From the NCBI GenBank assembly GCA_907165065.1, contig OU015523.1, forward strand, positions 27,245,834-27,309,833: a stretch of 64,000 bases of DNA, in the 5' to 3' direction. This stretch comes from Caprimulgus europaeus (lineage: Eukaryota; Chordata; Aves; Caprimulgiformes; Caprimulgidae). Positions 39,601 to 54,600 of this stretch are shown one piece after another; the stretch's first letter is position 1, and every line of letters begins with the position of its first letter. The notes below the pieces were generated by a model. The model was given only the letters and a program-made list of their open reading frames with translations, was not told where the DNA came from and did no database searches. The position numbers were made by a program, and so were the translations under genes.

Positions 39601-42600
39601 TTATAAGTGAATCATTAGAAGTCAGGCACATAAAGTTTATCACCTCTACCTATTGTGCAGAGGATCCAAGGCTTTAAGGCTGACAGAGCCTACAGTGGGA
39701 ACCTGGCCTACCGTCACAAACCAGGATCAGTTGCGGCTTTACCTGCGGAAGGTCGGGTGAAATCATACTGGTCTCTGCATTGCAAAAACACGTTAATGAG
39801 CGGAAGAAAGCTCTCCATGTTTCTCCTGAGGTACTTTCCACCGTCACTGCTCAGGCACCACAGCTCAAACTGCAGCAGGTGAGTCCTACAGTGTTTTATC
39901 AGCATGCCCACAATGGCAAGAGAGGTTTCTGATCTCTGGTTAAGGCAGTGAACATGCACCTCTACACTGACTGCATGTGCAAGGACTGGCTCGCTTTGGA
40001 GAGCCTGAAGGAAAACCTTCTCCAAATCTTTGCTGGCTGATGCTGACATCAATATCCCCAAAGCTTTAACATGCTCTTTGGATAGCAGTAGTTCTCCTTG
40101 TTGGGGCTGCCTTTGGTAGCTCTCTGTGAGGAGATGCACCAAAATCTGTCCATACACGCTCAATTGCTTCCCTTTTTTAGGGGATTTTTCAGATTTCTGA
40201 GTAGTCAGACTCATCTCAGGAAGTCGCAGCATGGTTAAAGTGATCTCCTTCAGCAGAGCTGCAGCCATGTATATGTGCAACTCCTCCAGAGCCTCCAGCT
40301 GGTAAGATTTCTTGGAAGAGACCTGGCTTCTCTCTTTCCCCACAGCCTGTAGCTCTTTCAAGACACTTTTTGTGATAGCTTCAAAATACTTCGACACCAC
40401 ATCTTTGTGGCCCATGCTCTGCAACATCGGGACACCTGTCTTCAAAAGCTGGAGCACACCAGAATTGAGGTGAGCTGACAGGAGCTTCACAGTGACAGGG
40501 TTTAAACTGTGCTGAGGAAGAGAACGTTGTTCTAAAGCCAGGAACCAGCTCTCCAGCGTAGGATGTCTGAAAACCAACATGAGCATATCTTCTAATGTCT
40601 GTAACAAATGGTTGCAACAGTATCACTGAATGGATAATTATAGCTTGGAAAAAAAATAATCATTCATCTGTCTGTTTTCCAGAGCATGTCTATTACAATT
40701 ACTGAATATTAAATTCTTTATTAACTGGTCAGAGGATAAAAATATTAACAAATTACAAGCACATAAATACTATTCTTTCAACATTTATGATATGGGAGGC
40801 ACACCTTCACTCAACATCCTCCACATGTTTAAGCACTTCCAGAGGAAAACCATACATTCTGGGGTTTGTCAATACAATTCTGTTCTAATCTTCACAAATC
40901 CACAGAACAGATGAAAGAGGGGCAACAATTCACTTCTCCAAGTACACAATTTTCATAAACAAGTTTTACACAGGGCTTCTATAGAATACCTTCTGCAAAG
41001 GTGAGTGATCTCTGTCAGGACCTCTCCTAACTGTACTCCAGCTCAGGGTGAAACTATGGATGATGCGACTTGGTCAGATCTCCAGACAGCAGTTTTGCAA
41101 CTGCTGGACCACATGCCCAAAGTTCCTAAGTCCTTCTCCTAGACCTTAACAGCATCTCTCTGCATCAACCTGTTTCCACTCAATACAACTCTGTGAAACA
41201 CATAGTGTCTGATCTCCTGTTCACTCCCTGCCCTTTTGAGGACCTGGCAAAAGCTACAATAATGCTTCTACAAAGCAGTAAAATCCTGTTCACACCCTTA
41301 TATAGCGAGCATATGACAGACACACTTTAATCCTAACTGAAATCCCAGAAATCCTCATGACTACTGTCAAGTCACAGCACTCACAAAGCCTGATCCCTGC
41401 TGGATCCCTGCTGGATCCCCTGTTCTCTGTCACATTCAGCCAGTTTCATGTTCTGGTGATCAGTGAAAATATATCGACACAATTTGTGCTTGAAAATATT
41501 TAATGTTTAAGATCATTTGCTGTAATTAATGGTTCAGTAAAACTTATTACTATTTCCCTAGAGAATATATCAAATTAAAGCTTACTAACAGGTGAGCTTC
41601 TGGCCTGTGTATCAAGGAATTAGGTACCTTGTCATTTGAAGACTCCTCTGTAATCAGAGTTTCCTCATCCATAAAGAGATCTGATTCAGTCTGATGCTCT
41701 TCTCGTTTCTGCTGATTGCTCAACTCTATCTGATTTCCCTGGCACAACATGCTGCTCAGCAAGTCCACGTAGAGGTCAATGAGGTGAGGACCAAAAGTTT
41801 TACTAAGCTGTGAAAAAACATGCACCTTGGAAGTTGAGAAAATAGACTGATAGTAGCAGAAGGATAATTACCCAACAAGAACAGAAATTAACCAAGAATT
41901 TCCTAGATTACAACCTTTTCTAGGGGAAGGAATCACTCCCCTCTGTAGAAACCTGATTCTAAGAAAAGTCTCAGAGTTTCAAACAAATATTTATAGATTT
42001 TCATCTACACTGCAACTTTTGGTGTAACACAGGCCAATGAATTCCGCTCTCTGGAGAGGCTTCTTCTGGAAACCCAGGAGCTGGACTACAATCTGGAGTT
42101 TATTATCAGTAAGGTAACCCATGCAAAGTAAATCCAAGACTCCTCAACAATTAGAAGGATAGACATTTGTTTACAAATTAGGTGCAGGTTTGTCTGGTGC
42201 TCTATAGCCTCACAGAGAACCGAGTATGTGAAAAAGCTGCAGAACTGGATCCTTAAGTTTTAACAGCCAAGTCATTTGTACTTGCTGCATTAAAATAAAA
42301 CAAACAAACCCGCAATAGCATCACAATATTGCTCTTACATTGCCAAAGTTCTCCACTGTGGATTTCAGGTATAGCAACACATGCTTTACTCCTAACAAAA
42401 GCTGCTCAGGTGGGAGCTGGGAAGCCAAGTCTCTCAATTTTGTCTGCATATTGTCTTCCAGCAAGGTATTGCTTCCTCTCTCATAGGCTTTCTTCAGCAA
42501 AGTGGTAAATACAGAATCCAGGGCCACAGCAGGTTCTTTGCATACCTCTTTGTGGTTTTTAAACTGTTTAAAATGGAAAAAAAACGTAAGAGAAAAATAA

Positions 42601-45600
42601 AGACAAGTATGAATCAAAAGTTTCTTTTGCTACCTCTGTTTTGAAATGAGTTCTGTGCTGAAACTGGACTGAAGTTCCAGGAGCTAGTCAAAGGTGTCCC
42701 ATGGCAAATCTGCACATGGCCACTGCTTGGCTAATGGGAAACACAGCAACCCCTAGCACAGATGGTCCATGCCTTCCCAACCCACACCTGGGTGAACTTC
42801 AGCCACTGTAAAATGGCTCCTCAGGCCACATCAAACATTATGTGGATGATGAGGAGAGCTGTAGTCTGGGTGACTGCATACAACTCTTGAGCCCTGGCCT
42901 CACTTCCCAACCACAGCACAGACTTCTTGTGTCATTGCAGTAAAGACCTTGAGCAAATTTTTGTCCCAAGGTGATCAAGAAGCAATAAAAAAATTAGCTT
43001 AATGTAAATACACTTTCTGATGGAAATGTAACCTTTATACACTTTGAGGTTTTACAGTCATACTGTTTCAAGCATTCAGGTGACTTCAGGTATTCCATAC
43101 CACAGGTTCCTGAGACTGCTGGGGTATCCAGAGTTTGTAGTACTGGTTAAATTGGTAGAGCTGAGGATACTTAGAAACTTTCAGGGACTGCAGATCTTTA
43201 TCATAGAGCTGGAACATCAAACAGAGGGCGAGGGGTTCTCTCTGAGAGTGCAGGAGGTCAGTCAAAACAGCAACAAGATACTCTACAATGTGTGCTCCTA
43301 GAAAAGCAAAATAAAAATTTCTGTTGACAGAAGTAATCTGCACAAGCACAAACATTAAGGCAAACTTCTTTCCCTAAGGCCTGCACAACATTCATTGAGA
43401 AAAGTTCTGAATAGGATTAAAAGATGTTTGTGATAAGCTAGACAAGTGTTCCTGACCCACTGAGGTATCTAGAAAAATCCTCCATACAGTAGTCCTTGTT
43501 GAAGTAAATAATCACCCCACCTTAAGATACATGCTCAGCCTGTTTCCTTCCAGACAAGCATAAAACTAACTCCACCTTCACTGTGTGGTGCTAAACTTGT
43601 CTATATTTTGATAGATAACGACCCCAGCCAAGCACTCCCCTTAATTTGTACTGGGGGGAATACACCCAGGTTAACATGTACTAATTAAATATAAAGGATT
43701 TTCTTTCAGAATTGGTATTTTCAGTCCCACTCCAGCCAAATATATATAGGACTTAGTGAGGTGCTGTGGGGTTTGCAAATCCTACTCTGAGGCCAACTGC
43801 ACTCCACCAAATCCTTTCCTCAAGAAGGTGGTAGAACTTGGCAACTGTCACCCCTGGAGCTTCATCTCTCAAGAAGTTTTCTTTGGGAAATGCATCCATT
43901 TTCTATTCAACAGTCCAGTCCTCTCTCCCCTACTGACTGGTCTCCATGGAAGAGCTGCCTACAGCCATTGAAACCACCTCCCTCTCATGATCATCATATT
44001 CTGTGCTTAAAACACACTGCTACTGAACCGCAACGGCTTCCAGGATAAGACTGTTCATGCAGGGACAGTGACTCTGCACTGCTCCTCAGTCCCCTCTATA
44101 CCGTGGCCAGAGCCTGAGGTCATTCTCCTCCTCCACTTCCCTGCACTTCACAGGGGAAAGGCAGGCTCTCCTTTTCTAATCTGGGCAAGTTTGTTTTCCC
44201 ACAGTAGATGCTCCCTAGAGTCAAACAGCAATTTACAGAATGCCTGCATTTCCATCTCCTTTCTCTACCCCAGAAACCAAGAGCAAGCTTCTTTAGGGTC
44301 AGGGAAAAAGGAGAGAAACACCTGATAAGCGATAAAGCCTCTCCTGAGCAGGGAACACCATGGATCCGCACCTCCTTCTGCTTGCAACCGAGATGATAAA
44401 ATGTCTCGAGGAGCTCACTGTGTAAGAATGATCCCACTTCCACCCCACTAGCGTAGACAATACACAGAAACAAAAGTCTGTACCTGTTCCATTTTCAGTC
44501 TGAAGCAACAGTATATTCCTGGCTTCTAATGCAGCAGGGACAACAGCACTGAAAGGAAATGTTTGGATAATCATGTCTTCATTTAAAGTGAACCCAATTT
44601 CTTCATCTAAGCCATCACTGCCCTCAATTAGGACATCCACCATATCCAGGACATCTATTAAGTGAAGAAAAAAATGTAAGCAGCCACTTCCCCATTAAAA
44701 GAACACTCTGAGCAGTCCTTGAACAGCTGCTCAGCTCCATATGGCCAGAGAACCAAATCTTGGTCATGAAAGAGCCAAAAATAGCTTTAACATACAAAGA
44801 TACAATGTATTCCATGGCTGATTTAATGTGTCTGTAACATAGTCAACTCAAGGCAATTAACCCATCAGTTACTGAGTGTTAAACTACCTCAATTATCTTA
44901 TATTTACATATTGCAAAATGCTACACATGGACTGTTATAGTGGAACAGCTAGCACATGGTAAGTTGTCCAAGTGTCCACATCTGCAGAATTTTGAGTCTG
45001 CCTGTGGTAGGGCTGTGACTGGTCCCTGAGAGCAGGAAGAGCAAAATTGCAGCTATGTGTCTGGGAATAAGAAAGTTCCCTGGGCACCCCAACCCCTTCC
45101 TCCAGGATGAAGAGCCCAGGGAGAACAACTGTAATAGTTTTCATTTTAGTTAGAAAATGCTGCTGCAGGAGCCTGAAGAGAGATTTAAAAAACTGTTAAA
45201 ACAGCGTAACTGCGTAAGAAATTACTTTAGGGGGTAAACTGGCAACTTTGCAATTCAGACTTCAACTTCTGATACTAAATACAACTGGAGGGCTGAATCC
45301 TGTAGGTCCTTATTTAACCAGGATTTCTATAGTTACCAGCTGTCAGTTTAGGGCTAGAAAATTTAGCACAAAGTCTTGGAATTCTCTGAACTGCCACATA
45401 CCGTCAATGTGAGAGATGGGGATGCTGATGTTATCAGCGTCTTGTTTAAACATATGAACTTGGAGCATACTGGCTTCCTGAACAAGGTCTGCTGCTTTAT
45501 CTGTATATGGATAGGGGTTTGTCACCAGTTTCAACAGGATCTGTTAACAAAGGTTGAGAGAGAAATGTAAGTGCACAGACTATTAAGTCTAGGGGAAGTA

Positions 45601-48600
45601 CATCTTGTTAAGAAAGACTATGTTCTAAAAGTGGTTGGAAGCTGGGAAAGCTTCAGGAGGACAACTTCCACATATTTCTGCAGGAGTCTGCCTTTGGTTA
45701 CTGCTGTACATGGGACACTGGGTCAGATGGAAAAAAGAAATGTCCACAGCAATTTTGCACCTGAAGTGCTACCACAGACTGAGTCCCTGGGGAAACTGCA
45801 GTGAAAAGGAATCACTGGGCACTTAACATCCTGAAAAGTAAACAGGAAATGTCAACGTTTCTTGTAAAAGATTACAATTTACTCAGGTCTGATAATTTTG
45901 GCAGGTATTGCCACATAAAGAAAAGAGGAGATAAGAGCTACCCCCACACACAACACTACCCTTAAACCAACAATGCTGCAATAACAACTTATCTTTCCAG
46001 ATTTAATTTTCCTCCAAATCATTTCGCTGTCTTCCCACCCAAGACAAGAAAGATGTCAGCTCTATATAAAGAATTCCAAACATTGTTTTTCTCAGAATTC
46101 ATTCACTGATCTTTGACAGGTTTCTCAACAACGGCAACAAAATAATTAGTTTCCATTAATGCTATTCTTGGCATTGTTTATCCAGCTAATTTGAGCAGTT
46201 GTTACCCTTTCCAGAAACTGAATCACTGCTTCCTTTTTGTCTTCTTTTGTATTATCCAAGTGTTCCAGCCAAACTGAAAGTTCCTTCCACGTATACTCAA
46301 ACACGCCGCTGTCACGTAAAACCTGTCCAGAAAACCAAAGCGGGGGGTAAAAAAAAAAAACCCAAAGAACTCGAATACAAAACCCAAAAAAAGCACAAAC
46401 TTTTTTGTATGGCAACTTCATGTTTTCTTCTTCTTGGAAAGAAAAAAAGAAGTGCAGGTTGATGAAAATAAATATGTCATTCCCTCCCCCTCAGTTCAAG
46501 AGGCCTTATTCCCACTCACCAGAGCCACTCTGACTGTATAACAGAGGGTAAAACTGAATGCACTTTTTAAAACAAAATCTCCTGGCCTCAGCATAACTAG
46601 GACCAAGGCCTAGTGCCTTCACCATAGCTGAGAGCTCACTGCTCTCTCAAAAAGAGCAGTAAGAAGTGAGGCATGACTATGTTACAGGTGACAAATGAAA
46701 CCCGCTGAGCTCTGCCAGGCACACACAGGATCTGTAGGAAAAGGGCAGTCCTGGAGCAGAGAAAGGAGGGCTTTAAGAATGGCCAAAGTAAGAGGCAAAA
46801 CTTGGCTTACTCTCTCACAACTGGAAAAATCAGCTGATAGCAACTTCTTTCTGCTTCAGTCTTCTCAGAGCCTTTCCTTCTATCACCTGCTGTCTGCAGC
46901 ACAAACCCAGTACAACTCCACTTGGTTCCTGCCCTCACACTGACCATGTGTATGGATGGCTCCCATAAGCACCCCACTCAAGTGCGCTGCCAACAGCTAT
47001 TCACTGGACTGGGCAGTGAGCACGTGGTGATCTCACTATGGTTCATTCCCATGCATGTGGAACACAACACCTGTACAAGCACTCAGGGCATAGGAACCTG
47101 CTTCTGCACATGCCAGGAGAGTATGCACCGGATCCAGAGGCTGCTGTGCTACCTGCAGTGCTGCTCACTGCAGCAGCCTCTCTGCTGCTTCACTGCTCAA
47201 TGCCTACGGAGCAGGGACACAGCAGAAGAGAGCTGGTTGCAGCACAGCCACGGCCCATCTATCTCACTGGTCCCAGCCTGCAAAAGAGCCTTCTGTGCTG
47301 GACAGCTTGAGTGGAGCTAATGTGTCCCCTGACCCATCACACAGCCTAAAACACAAGACATGTTCCCTGCAACAGTGGCTACTACAACACTGTCTCATAC
47401 ACTGGCAAGGAAGGTCCCCCCAAGGCACAGATAAAGGTAAGAGCCACGATAAAGGCTAGCAGGACTTTTGTTGTCAGCAGTCAGTCAGCACAAAGTCTAC
47501 TGAGGTCAAAGTTGCCTGGACACAGAGCATTCATTCCCTTCACCATAGTAAATCTCATTCTTATAATTTCAGGGAACAGGCCACACTGCTTTAAGAGGGT
47601 TCCACATCTTTATACCATCAAGAAGCAAAAAGCACCATACTCTTAAATAAAACAGCCTGTAGGGGGGCTTTTGAAAACTACTGATGTAATATAAAGGAAA
47701 ATGACTGCTAAATTATATCTAATACCAGGTTACCTGTGCTTAAAAGAGTTGGGCAGATGGATAAACAGTCAAATAAATGAACACTGGGTCGTGACCACAG
47801 CAAGGTCCAGAAAGAAGCGTAGGCATACTCACACTTGCTGTGGGCCGTGAGGTAGACACAATTTTACCACAGTCAAGTAACAGGCATTGAAATATTTAGA
47901 CATTTTTGCCCATTTTCATGCTATCTAAATTCAGGTCCTTACCTAAGGCACCTAAATTAGCAATTTGGTGACCCTATGCTTCATCTCTAAAAGAAAAAGG
48001 AGGAAGAGGGAGAACAGGAGGAGGAGGAATGACTGTCTGAAGGACAATCCAGATAACAGGCAATTTGAACCCCACAGTGATAGAACCACATGCCCCTCAT
48101 TCTCAACAACAGAAGAAAACTTGACCAGCTTCCTAACTCTGGCATCTATATTAGACGACTGTAATTATGCGGGATGAATCCATGCTTTTATTTCTCCCCA
48201 CACACAAAATATAAAGAAAACTATCACAGCTCATTTGCTCTTTATTTACTCTGTGTACACCACCACCACCTATAAAAATAACACCGCTGCTTACACAAAT
48301 GTGACAGGATAATTCATTTAAATAAAGTAAAAAATAATTCTTTTTTAAAATAATTAACTATTTTTGGCAGAGTCTTGAAATAGAAATACACTTGCAGCTC
48401 TCATGAAAACAGGCAGGAACAGAATGTGAAATCCAAAAACATGCCTTCCGATTATATAGTGCTGTGTTGAAAAATAAGCAAAACACACTCATTAACATCT
48501 ATTCTTAGCAGCCTTTCTGCTGCCATAACTGCCCTAACTTCACTGGTCCTGTATTCTCTTCAGAGAAAATTAAATGGACTTAATCTAAAAGAGGAAACAA

Positions 48601-51600
48601 GAATGAGTCAGGCAGCCCACATCTCCACTCAGCAAAAGAATGCAAACACACTAGAAATCCTGTACTGGGTAGTTTTGGAGATATTTATTACTGGGAGACA
48701 AAGTTAACCTGCCTTTAAACCCCTGCAGGGATCAACAGCAACTGAAACCTAATTCAATCACTGTAACTTGGGTGCAGTGGTTTGGACATTACAATTGCAC
48801 CCTGAAGCTAAATGCACAAAGCTGTATACAAACTCGTGCACCACTATTATTATGGGACATTGCAAGAGGAGCTCTGTTCACAGCTTAGAACACCTTTTTG
48901 GATTTTCTCTTGCACAGGACAGTTGTTTGGTTAGGTTTGTTTTTAACACAGGTCTCTAGCCCTACTTAGATAATTAAAAGATACCCAGTTTTAAAAAGAT
49001 ATTAGAACTGACAGCTGCTGGTGCCCTCATGAGATTTGCAGATGTTCAGCACTTCCGAAGTCAGATAATTTAAATGCACAGAAGGGGATTTCAATTCATT
49101 TTTGAGATAAAAGTACTCCTTGCATCAGAGCTTGTATCAGAGTGTAACAAAAAGAACAATTTTGCAAGGCCAGAGCAAACTAGCTAAGGCTTTAGGAAGG
49201 TCACAGTGATGACATACAGACAAAATAAACAAGGATGAAAAAGAAAGATCAAAAATAACATCTTCCAGATCAATGTCAAGATGTTTACAGGCACAAATTA
49301 CATCAGTTTTTTACAGTATCAGAATTAATTCAGCCTAGGGGTTGGTGGACAAGCATTAAAGGTATTTTCCTTATTTCAACAACTGCTACAGCAAATTCAG
49401 TTGACAGTATTTACTTCCATGAAATATTTACCTAATAAGTAGTTAGCTTTCAGCAATTTCCAAAAACAGTCAAAGAAAATGAGAAATAAGACTGCTGGCC
49501 ACCCAACAATGCAGTAGAAGTATTTGCTTTAAGAAAAATTTTAGAACACATAAATTTAAGACTAATGAGATATTGCGAATATCCTCGCATTTCAGATCAA
49601 ACTCTCACCTTGATGATCAGTTTTTTGGTTGAAATTTTCAGATGAGAATGGTTACTTGTAACAAACATTTTCATCAGTAAATAGAATACAGATTTTTCAC
49701 CAGACACCTTCTCTGTCTCAGAAACATCCTAGGGAAAAAAAAAAAAAAAAATTCTATATATTAAAATTCCTCTTGTACAGTAGCACTGTACAGGATTATG
49801 TTGCACTGAAGCAGATATGTAATAAAATATGTAATAAAAATAAAAATCTTATAGACCTGCCCAAAAATACCAAGGCCAGAAATGAATGGGATCGTTTATA
49901 CTACTTTGCATTCAGTCAGTTAGGAAGATGAGTACAATGTTTTTTTGGAAAGTGGAAGAAGAGTAACAGAAACACCAACTAATACAAGGGCCCAAGACAA
50001 AGCCATCTGCCTCCCCAATCATCCCTCCTACTTCTATTTCTGTCATACTCAGGAATTCAGATTTCCTACAAGTACTATCTGAATAAGAAATATAATAATT
50101 TTAAAAGACTGATCCCCAAAGAATAGGAAAACAATGCAAGTCACAGGGATGCTGAATACTATCTGAACATCAAATGACAATCCTTCAGCCACCTCCCCTG
50201 CTTTTCTCACTGATTTGCATTTGATGTCTAACAACTGTAACCTCTGTAACACTGACAGATTTGGCTTTTATCTTTTCTGTTAAAACCTGTCTATCCTAGA
50301 AGGAAAAAGCCACAAGAAAATACTTCAGGTTCTTTGCCTCTTTCCAGGTTATCCTTTGCTTGCTCTTAACTCTCCTGTTTTCCTTTTTGGCCAACTGGAA
50401 AGAACAGAAAATCTCCTACAAGGCAGAGTTACAGGCACAACAGCCATGGGTCTCTGCTCCCCACCAAAGCCAGGCCCACTCTTTTCTCCAGACAAGAAAA
50501 ACAAGATCTATGCAGCTCTCTTACTTCATAGGCCTGCAATAAAGAAGAGAGCAAAGGCCCTGAAGGTTTTCAGTAATTATGGAGAGGAGGGACAGATTTA
50601 ACAAATGCCAGAATCTTTCCTGGGAATGGGTGGGATGGCTGCCATCACGCAGCTCATTGCCTTGGTCTGAAATCTCAGGCTTTCCAGACAAGTGGAAACC
50701 AGCAAATTCTCACTTTTGCCTCTCTCCAAGGACAAGAAGAGCTGAAGGAACCTTGTCCAGCCCTCTTCAGGGAGGCAAAAATTTCGGTCCTTGTAGAAAA
50801 CTTTCCAGTTCAGAAGGGATTCTTCACTAAGATTATAATTCCTACTGGTTTTACAAAGGAGTCACCTCCTAAAACTACTGGATGGGGACTAGTTTAAAAC
50901 TAGGCAGTGCCAGATGTAAAGATTTGAGGACAACAGCCAAAGAAACATAAGTCTCTTCAGGTCTCTTACCGTTACTCTGAACCAGGCAAATTTGTTTGCA
51001 GGAAGTTCCAAAGCCACTTTCAGTATGTGGTGCTGCAGAACAGGAGGGACCTCCTCTCGGAGGCCCTTTTCAGTGACGATACCTGAGGTTTGAAGGCAAT
51101 ACAATCAACTTTATTTTGGTACATCTTCCTGAGATTTCACAAACACTAATCATGTAGGGTTTCAAAACACCACTGTAGGATAAGCTGGCAATCCACAAGT
51201 TTTCATAACGTGAGATCCCCAGACATGCTATGATTATGTCTGGCCAACCTAAGACTGGAATTCAGCCCTCAGCAGGGGGAGTCTGAGACCTGCCCCCAAC
51301 ACAAGCCATCGCTGGTGCACAGGAATACAAAATCTCTTCTATCTGCCCCAGCAACCCTGAAAAGCTGTGTCCTATGAAATAAAGAGGATGGATAAACTGG
51401 AGACCAAAGTACAGAATTTAAGTCAATAACAAATCTTAATGCTCATACTATGACAATATTTGCCACAGGCAATGGGACTTTACACTTTTGTCTCTCCCTA
51501 CATCACTTTTATCATCTGGTCACAACAACTGCTTTGGAGTAGCTGCAGAATTATTCACCTTACGGGTCACACAGCTGTGCAGAGACCCTCACAGTGTGCT

Positions 51601-54600
51601 CCAAAAACTGACCTGGCCACACTTTAACTGCAGTTAAGTTACATACAGAGATCAGCTACATAAAGCTTTGGTGTCAGTGTCCTTTTCATAGTCTGTGTAG
51701 TATCTTTGTGGTCCACATTAGAAAGAGAACAATAAACTCTTAATATGCAGCATTGCTACAAAGTATAGCCAACAGTAAGACCAAACAATAAAACTGTACC
51801 AGTTGTGTAAAGCACATATTGCTACAAGGTAGAAAAACATACTGCCTTTAAAAAGTATGTTTCAATCAGGGTGAGGGGAAGGAATGATAAGCTCTCAAGC
51901 TGGCATCTGAGGGAAGGAAATTGCATTATTAATTTACATCATCATTTTCTACCATATAATTTTTCATCAAAATTAATATCCAGGCTCACTTCATTACATT
52001 TGTTTGAGAATGACATTATTTTCCATCCTGTTCAACTTTTTATTTCATACTGTAACAAAATATGCCATTAAAGAGATTTCTGGCTCAGAAGAAGGTGTCC
52101 TGCCTTTTGTCCATTTTGAAAAAAGCAGACCAACACAAGAAATAATGGAATAAACAGAATATGTGATCTGGTGAGTCATCAAGTATACAAACCAATTGAT
52201 AGAGGGAGGAAAAACCTCACACATGAGATAATTGATTCAGAGGGGTTTTTTGTTTAAAGCTCTTTTTTTTAGGTTAGCAAATGTGACACCCATCTACAAG
52301 AAGGGCTGGAAGGAGGATCCAGGGAACTACAGGCCTGTCAGTCTGACCTCACTGCTAGGGAAGGTAATGGAGCAGATCACCTTGAGTGCCATCACATGGC
52401 ACACACAGGACAACCTGGTGATCAGGCCTAGCCAGCACGGGTTTATGAAAGGCAGGACCTGCTTTCACACCTGATCTCCTTCTATGACAAGGTGACCCGC
52501 TTAGTGGATGAGGGAAAGGCTGTGGACATTGTCTACCCAGACTTTAGTAAAGCCTTTGACACTGGTTCCCACAGCATTCACCTGGAGAAACTGGCTGCTC
52601 ATGGCTTGGATGGGTGTACTCTTTGCTGGGTAAAAAACTGTCTGGATGGCTGGGCCCAAAGAGTGGTGGTGAATGGAGTTAAATCCAGTTGGTGGCCGGT
52701 CACAAGTGGTGTTCCCCAGAGATCAGCACTGGGGCCAGCTCTGTTCAATATCTCTATCAATGATCTGGATGAGGAGATCGAGGGCACCCTCAGTGAGTCT
52801 GCAGACGACACCAAGATGGGCAGGACTGTTGAGGGTAGGAAGGCTCTACAGAGGGATCTGGACAGGCTGGATCGATGGGCCGAGGCCAGTTGTATGAGGT
52901 TTAACAAGGCCAAGTGCTGGGTCCTGCGCTCTTGGGTCACAATAACCCCATGCAACACTACAGGCTGGAAAGCTGCCCAGCAGAAAAGGACCTGGGGGTG
53001 TTGGTAGACAGTCAGTCAGTTGAATATGAGCCAGCAGTGTGCCCAGGTGGCCAAGATGGTCAACAGCATCCTGGCCTGTATCAGAAATAGTGTGGCCAGC
53101 ATGACTGGAAAACAATCATCCCCCTGTACTCAGCACTGGTGAGGCTGCACCCCGAGTACCGTGTTCAGTTTTGGGCCCCTCACTACAAGAAAGACATGGA
53201 GGTGCTGGAATATGTCCAAAGGAGGGAAATGAAACTGGTGAAGGGTGGGGAGCACAAATCTTATGAGGAGACGTTGAGATAACGGGGGTTGTTTAGTCTG
53301 GAGAAAAGAAGGTTGACAGGAGACGTTATCACTCTCTACAACTACCTGAAAGGAGGTTGTAGCCAGGTGGGTACGAGCCTCAAGCTGTGCCAGGACAGAT
53401 TTAGCTTGAATATTAGGAAAAATTTATTCATCGAAAGAGTTGTCAAGCATTGGAACAGGCTGCCCAGGGAAGTGGTTGAGTTACCATCCCTGGAGATACT
53501 TTAAAGACATGTACATGTGGTGCTTAGGGACATGGTTTAGTGTTGGACTCTGTGATCTTAAAGGCCTTTTCCAACCTAAATGATTCTATTATTCTTTGCT
53601 TTTTTTTCGCTGACAGACTTTATTTAAGCCATTTTCACAACACTCATTCTTACATATCCCAGACTTGCCTAATATCCAGATAGTTGCTCAAGTTTGGTGG
53701 CCTACAACCTCTGGTGGCCCAACAGACAACAGTGATGCCCAAACAACGTTTTGCTCTCTCCTCCAGTCTCAATTTTAAATGTCTGTATTTATTGTACCAC
53801 AAAGAGTACTGGAGGATCTTGCCCACAGTCCATAATTTATGGCTCATCTTCCTTGCTGCCTTAAGCAGATACAGAACGTCTCTGTTTACTTCTGCTGTAT
53901 GAAAAGGAATACCCTCTGTGAATATGACATCAGAGACAAAAATATAACAATATTGCTAAAGTGCTTCCTCATAGATTTTCCACAGGAGATAATAGCATAC
54001 TGTTCTCCCCACACACTGCCAAACTATAATAAAATAATTCAAAACACAGAAACTGGAAAAAAATACTTCAATATTAAAAGATTTTCCAGAGGAGACTGGT
54101 GAATTGGTATGTGCTTTTCCCCCACCCCAAACTTTCTGGGAATTATCCTGTTTAAAAAAAAAGTATCATTGCAGCTAATAAGAGGTTAGAAATAACTTAC
54201 TTATGTTGGATTGCTGACATAGGTCTAGGAGAATTACACCCTCAGGTCTCATTAAGAGTTGTACGCAAGTCTTCCTCAGAAACATTAAAATTAAAACCCC
54301 ATAAAGACAAAATTTTTGCAAGAATACGACACACAAAGAGGAAGACTGTAATGCAACCTATCACTTAAGACAACTGAGTGCAGCAGAGCAGCTATGGAAT
54401 TTAAGAGGGCAGAGTGCCAGAGCACTGCAGAATAGCAGCAATAAATGCCAACACAATGAAGAAACTAAAATAGATTAATTTTAGAGAACAATTCTTTCTC
54501 TTATCTGCACAAAAGAGCAAACATTTCCTTCTGCTGTGGACTTTGTAAATAGCCAGAGAAAGCAATGAAGTTAATAGAAATACCCGTTACATACCTTTTA

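Noticed and set aside
53600-54100. Possible extension of the CR1 copy past its 3' end
   Set aside because: The text after the terminal attct repeats no longer follows CR1 order and open frames there are short.
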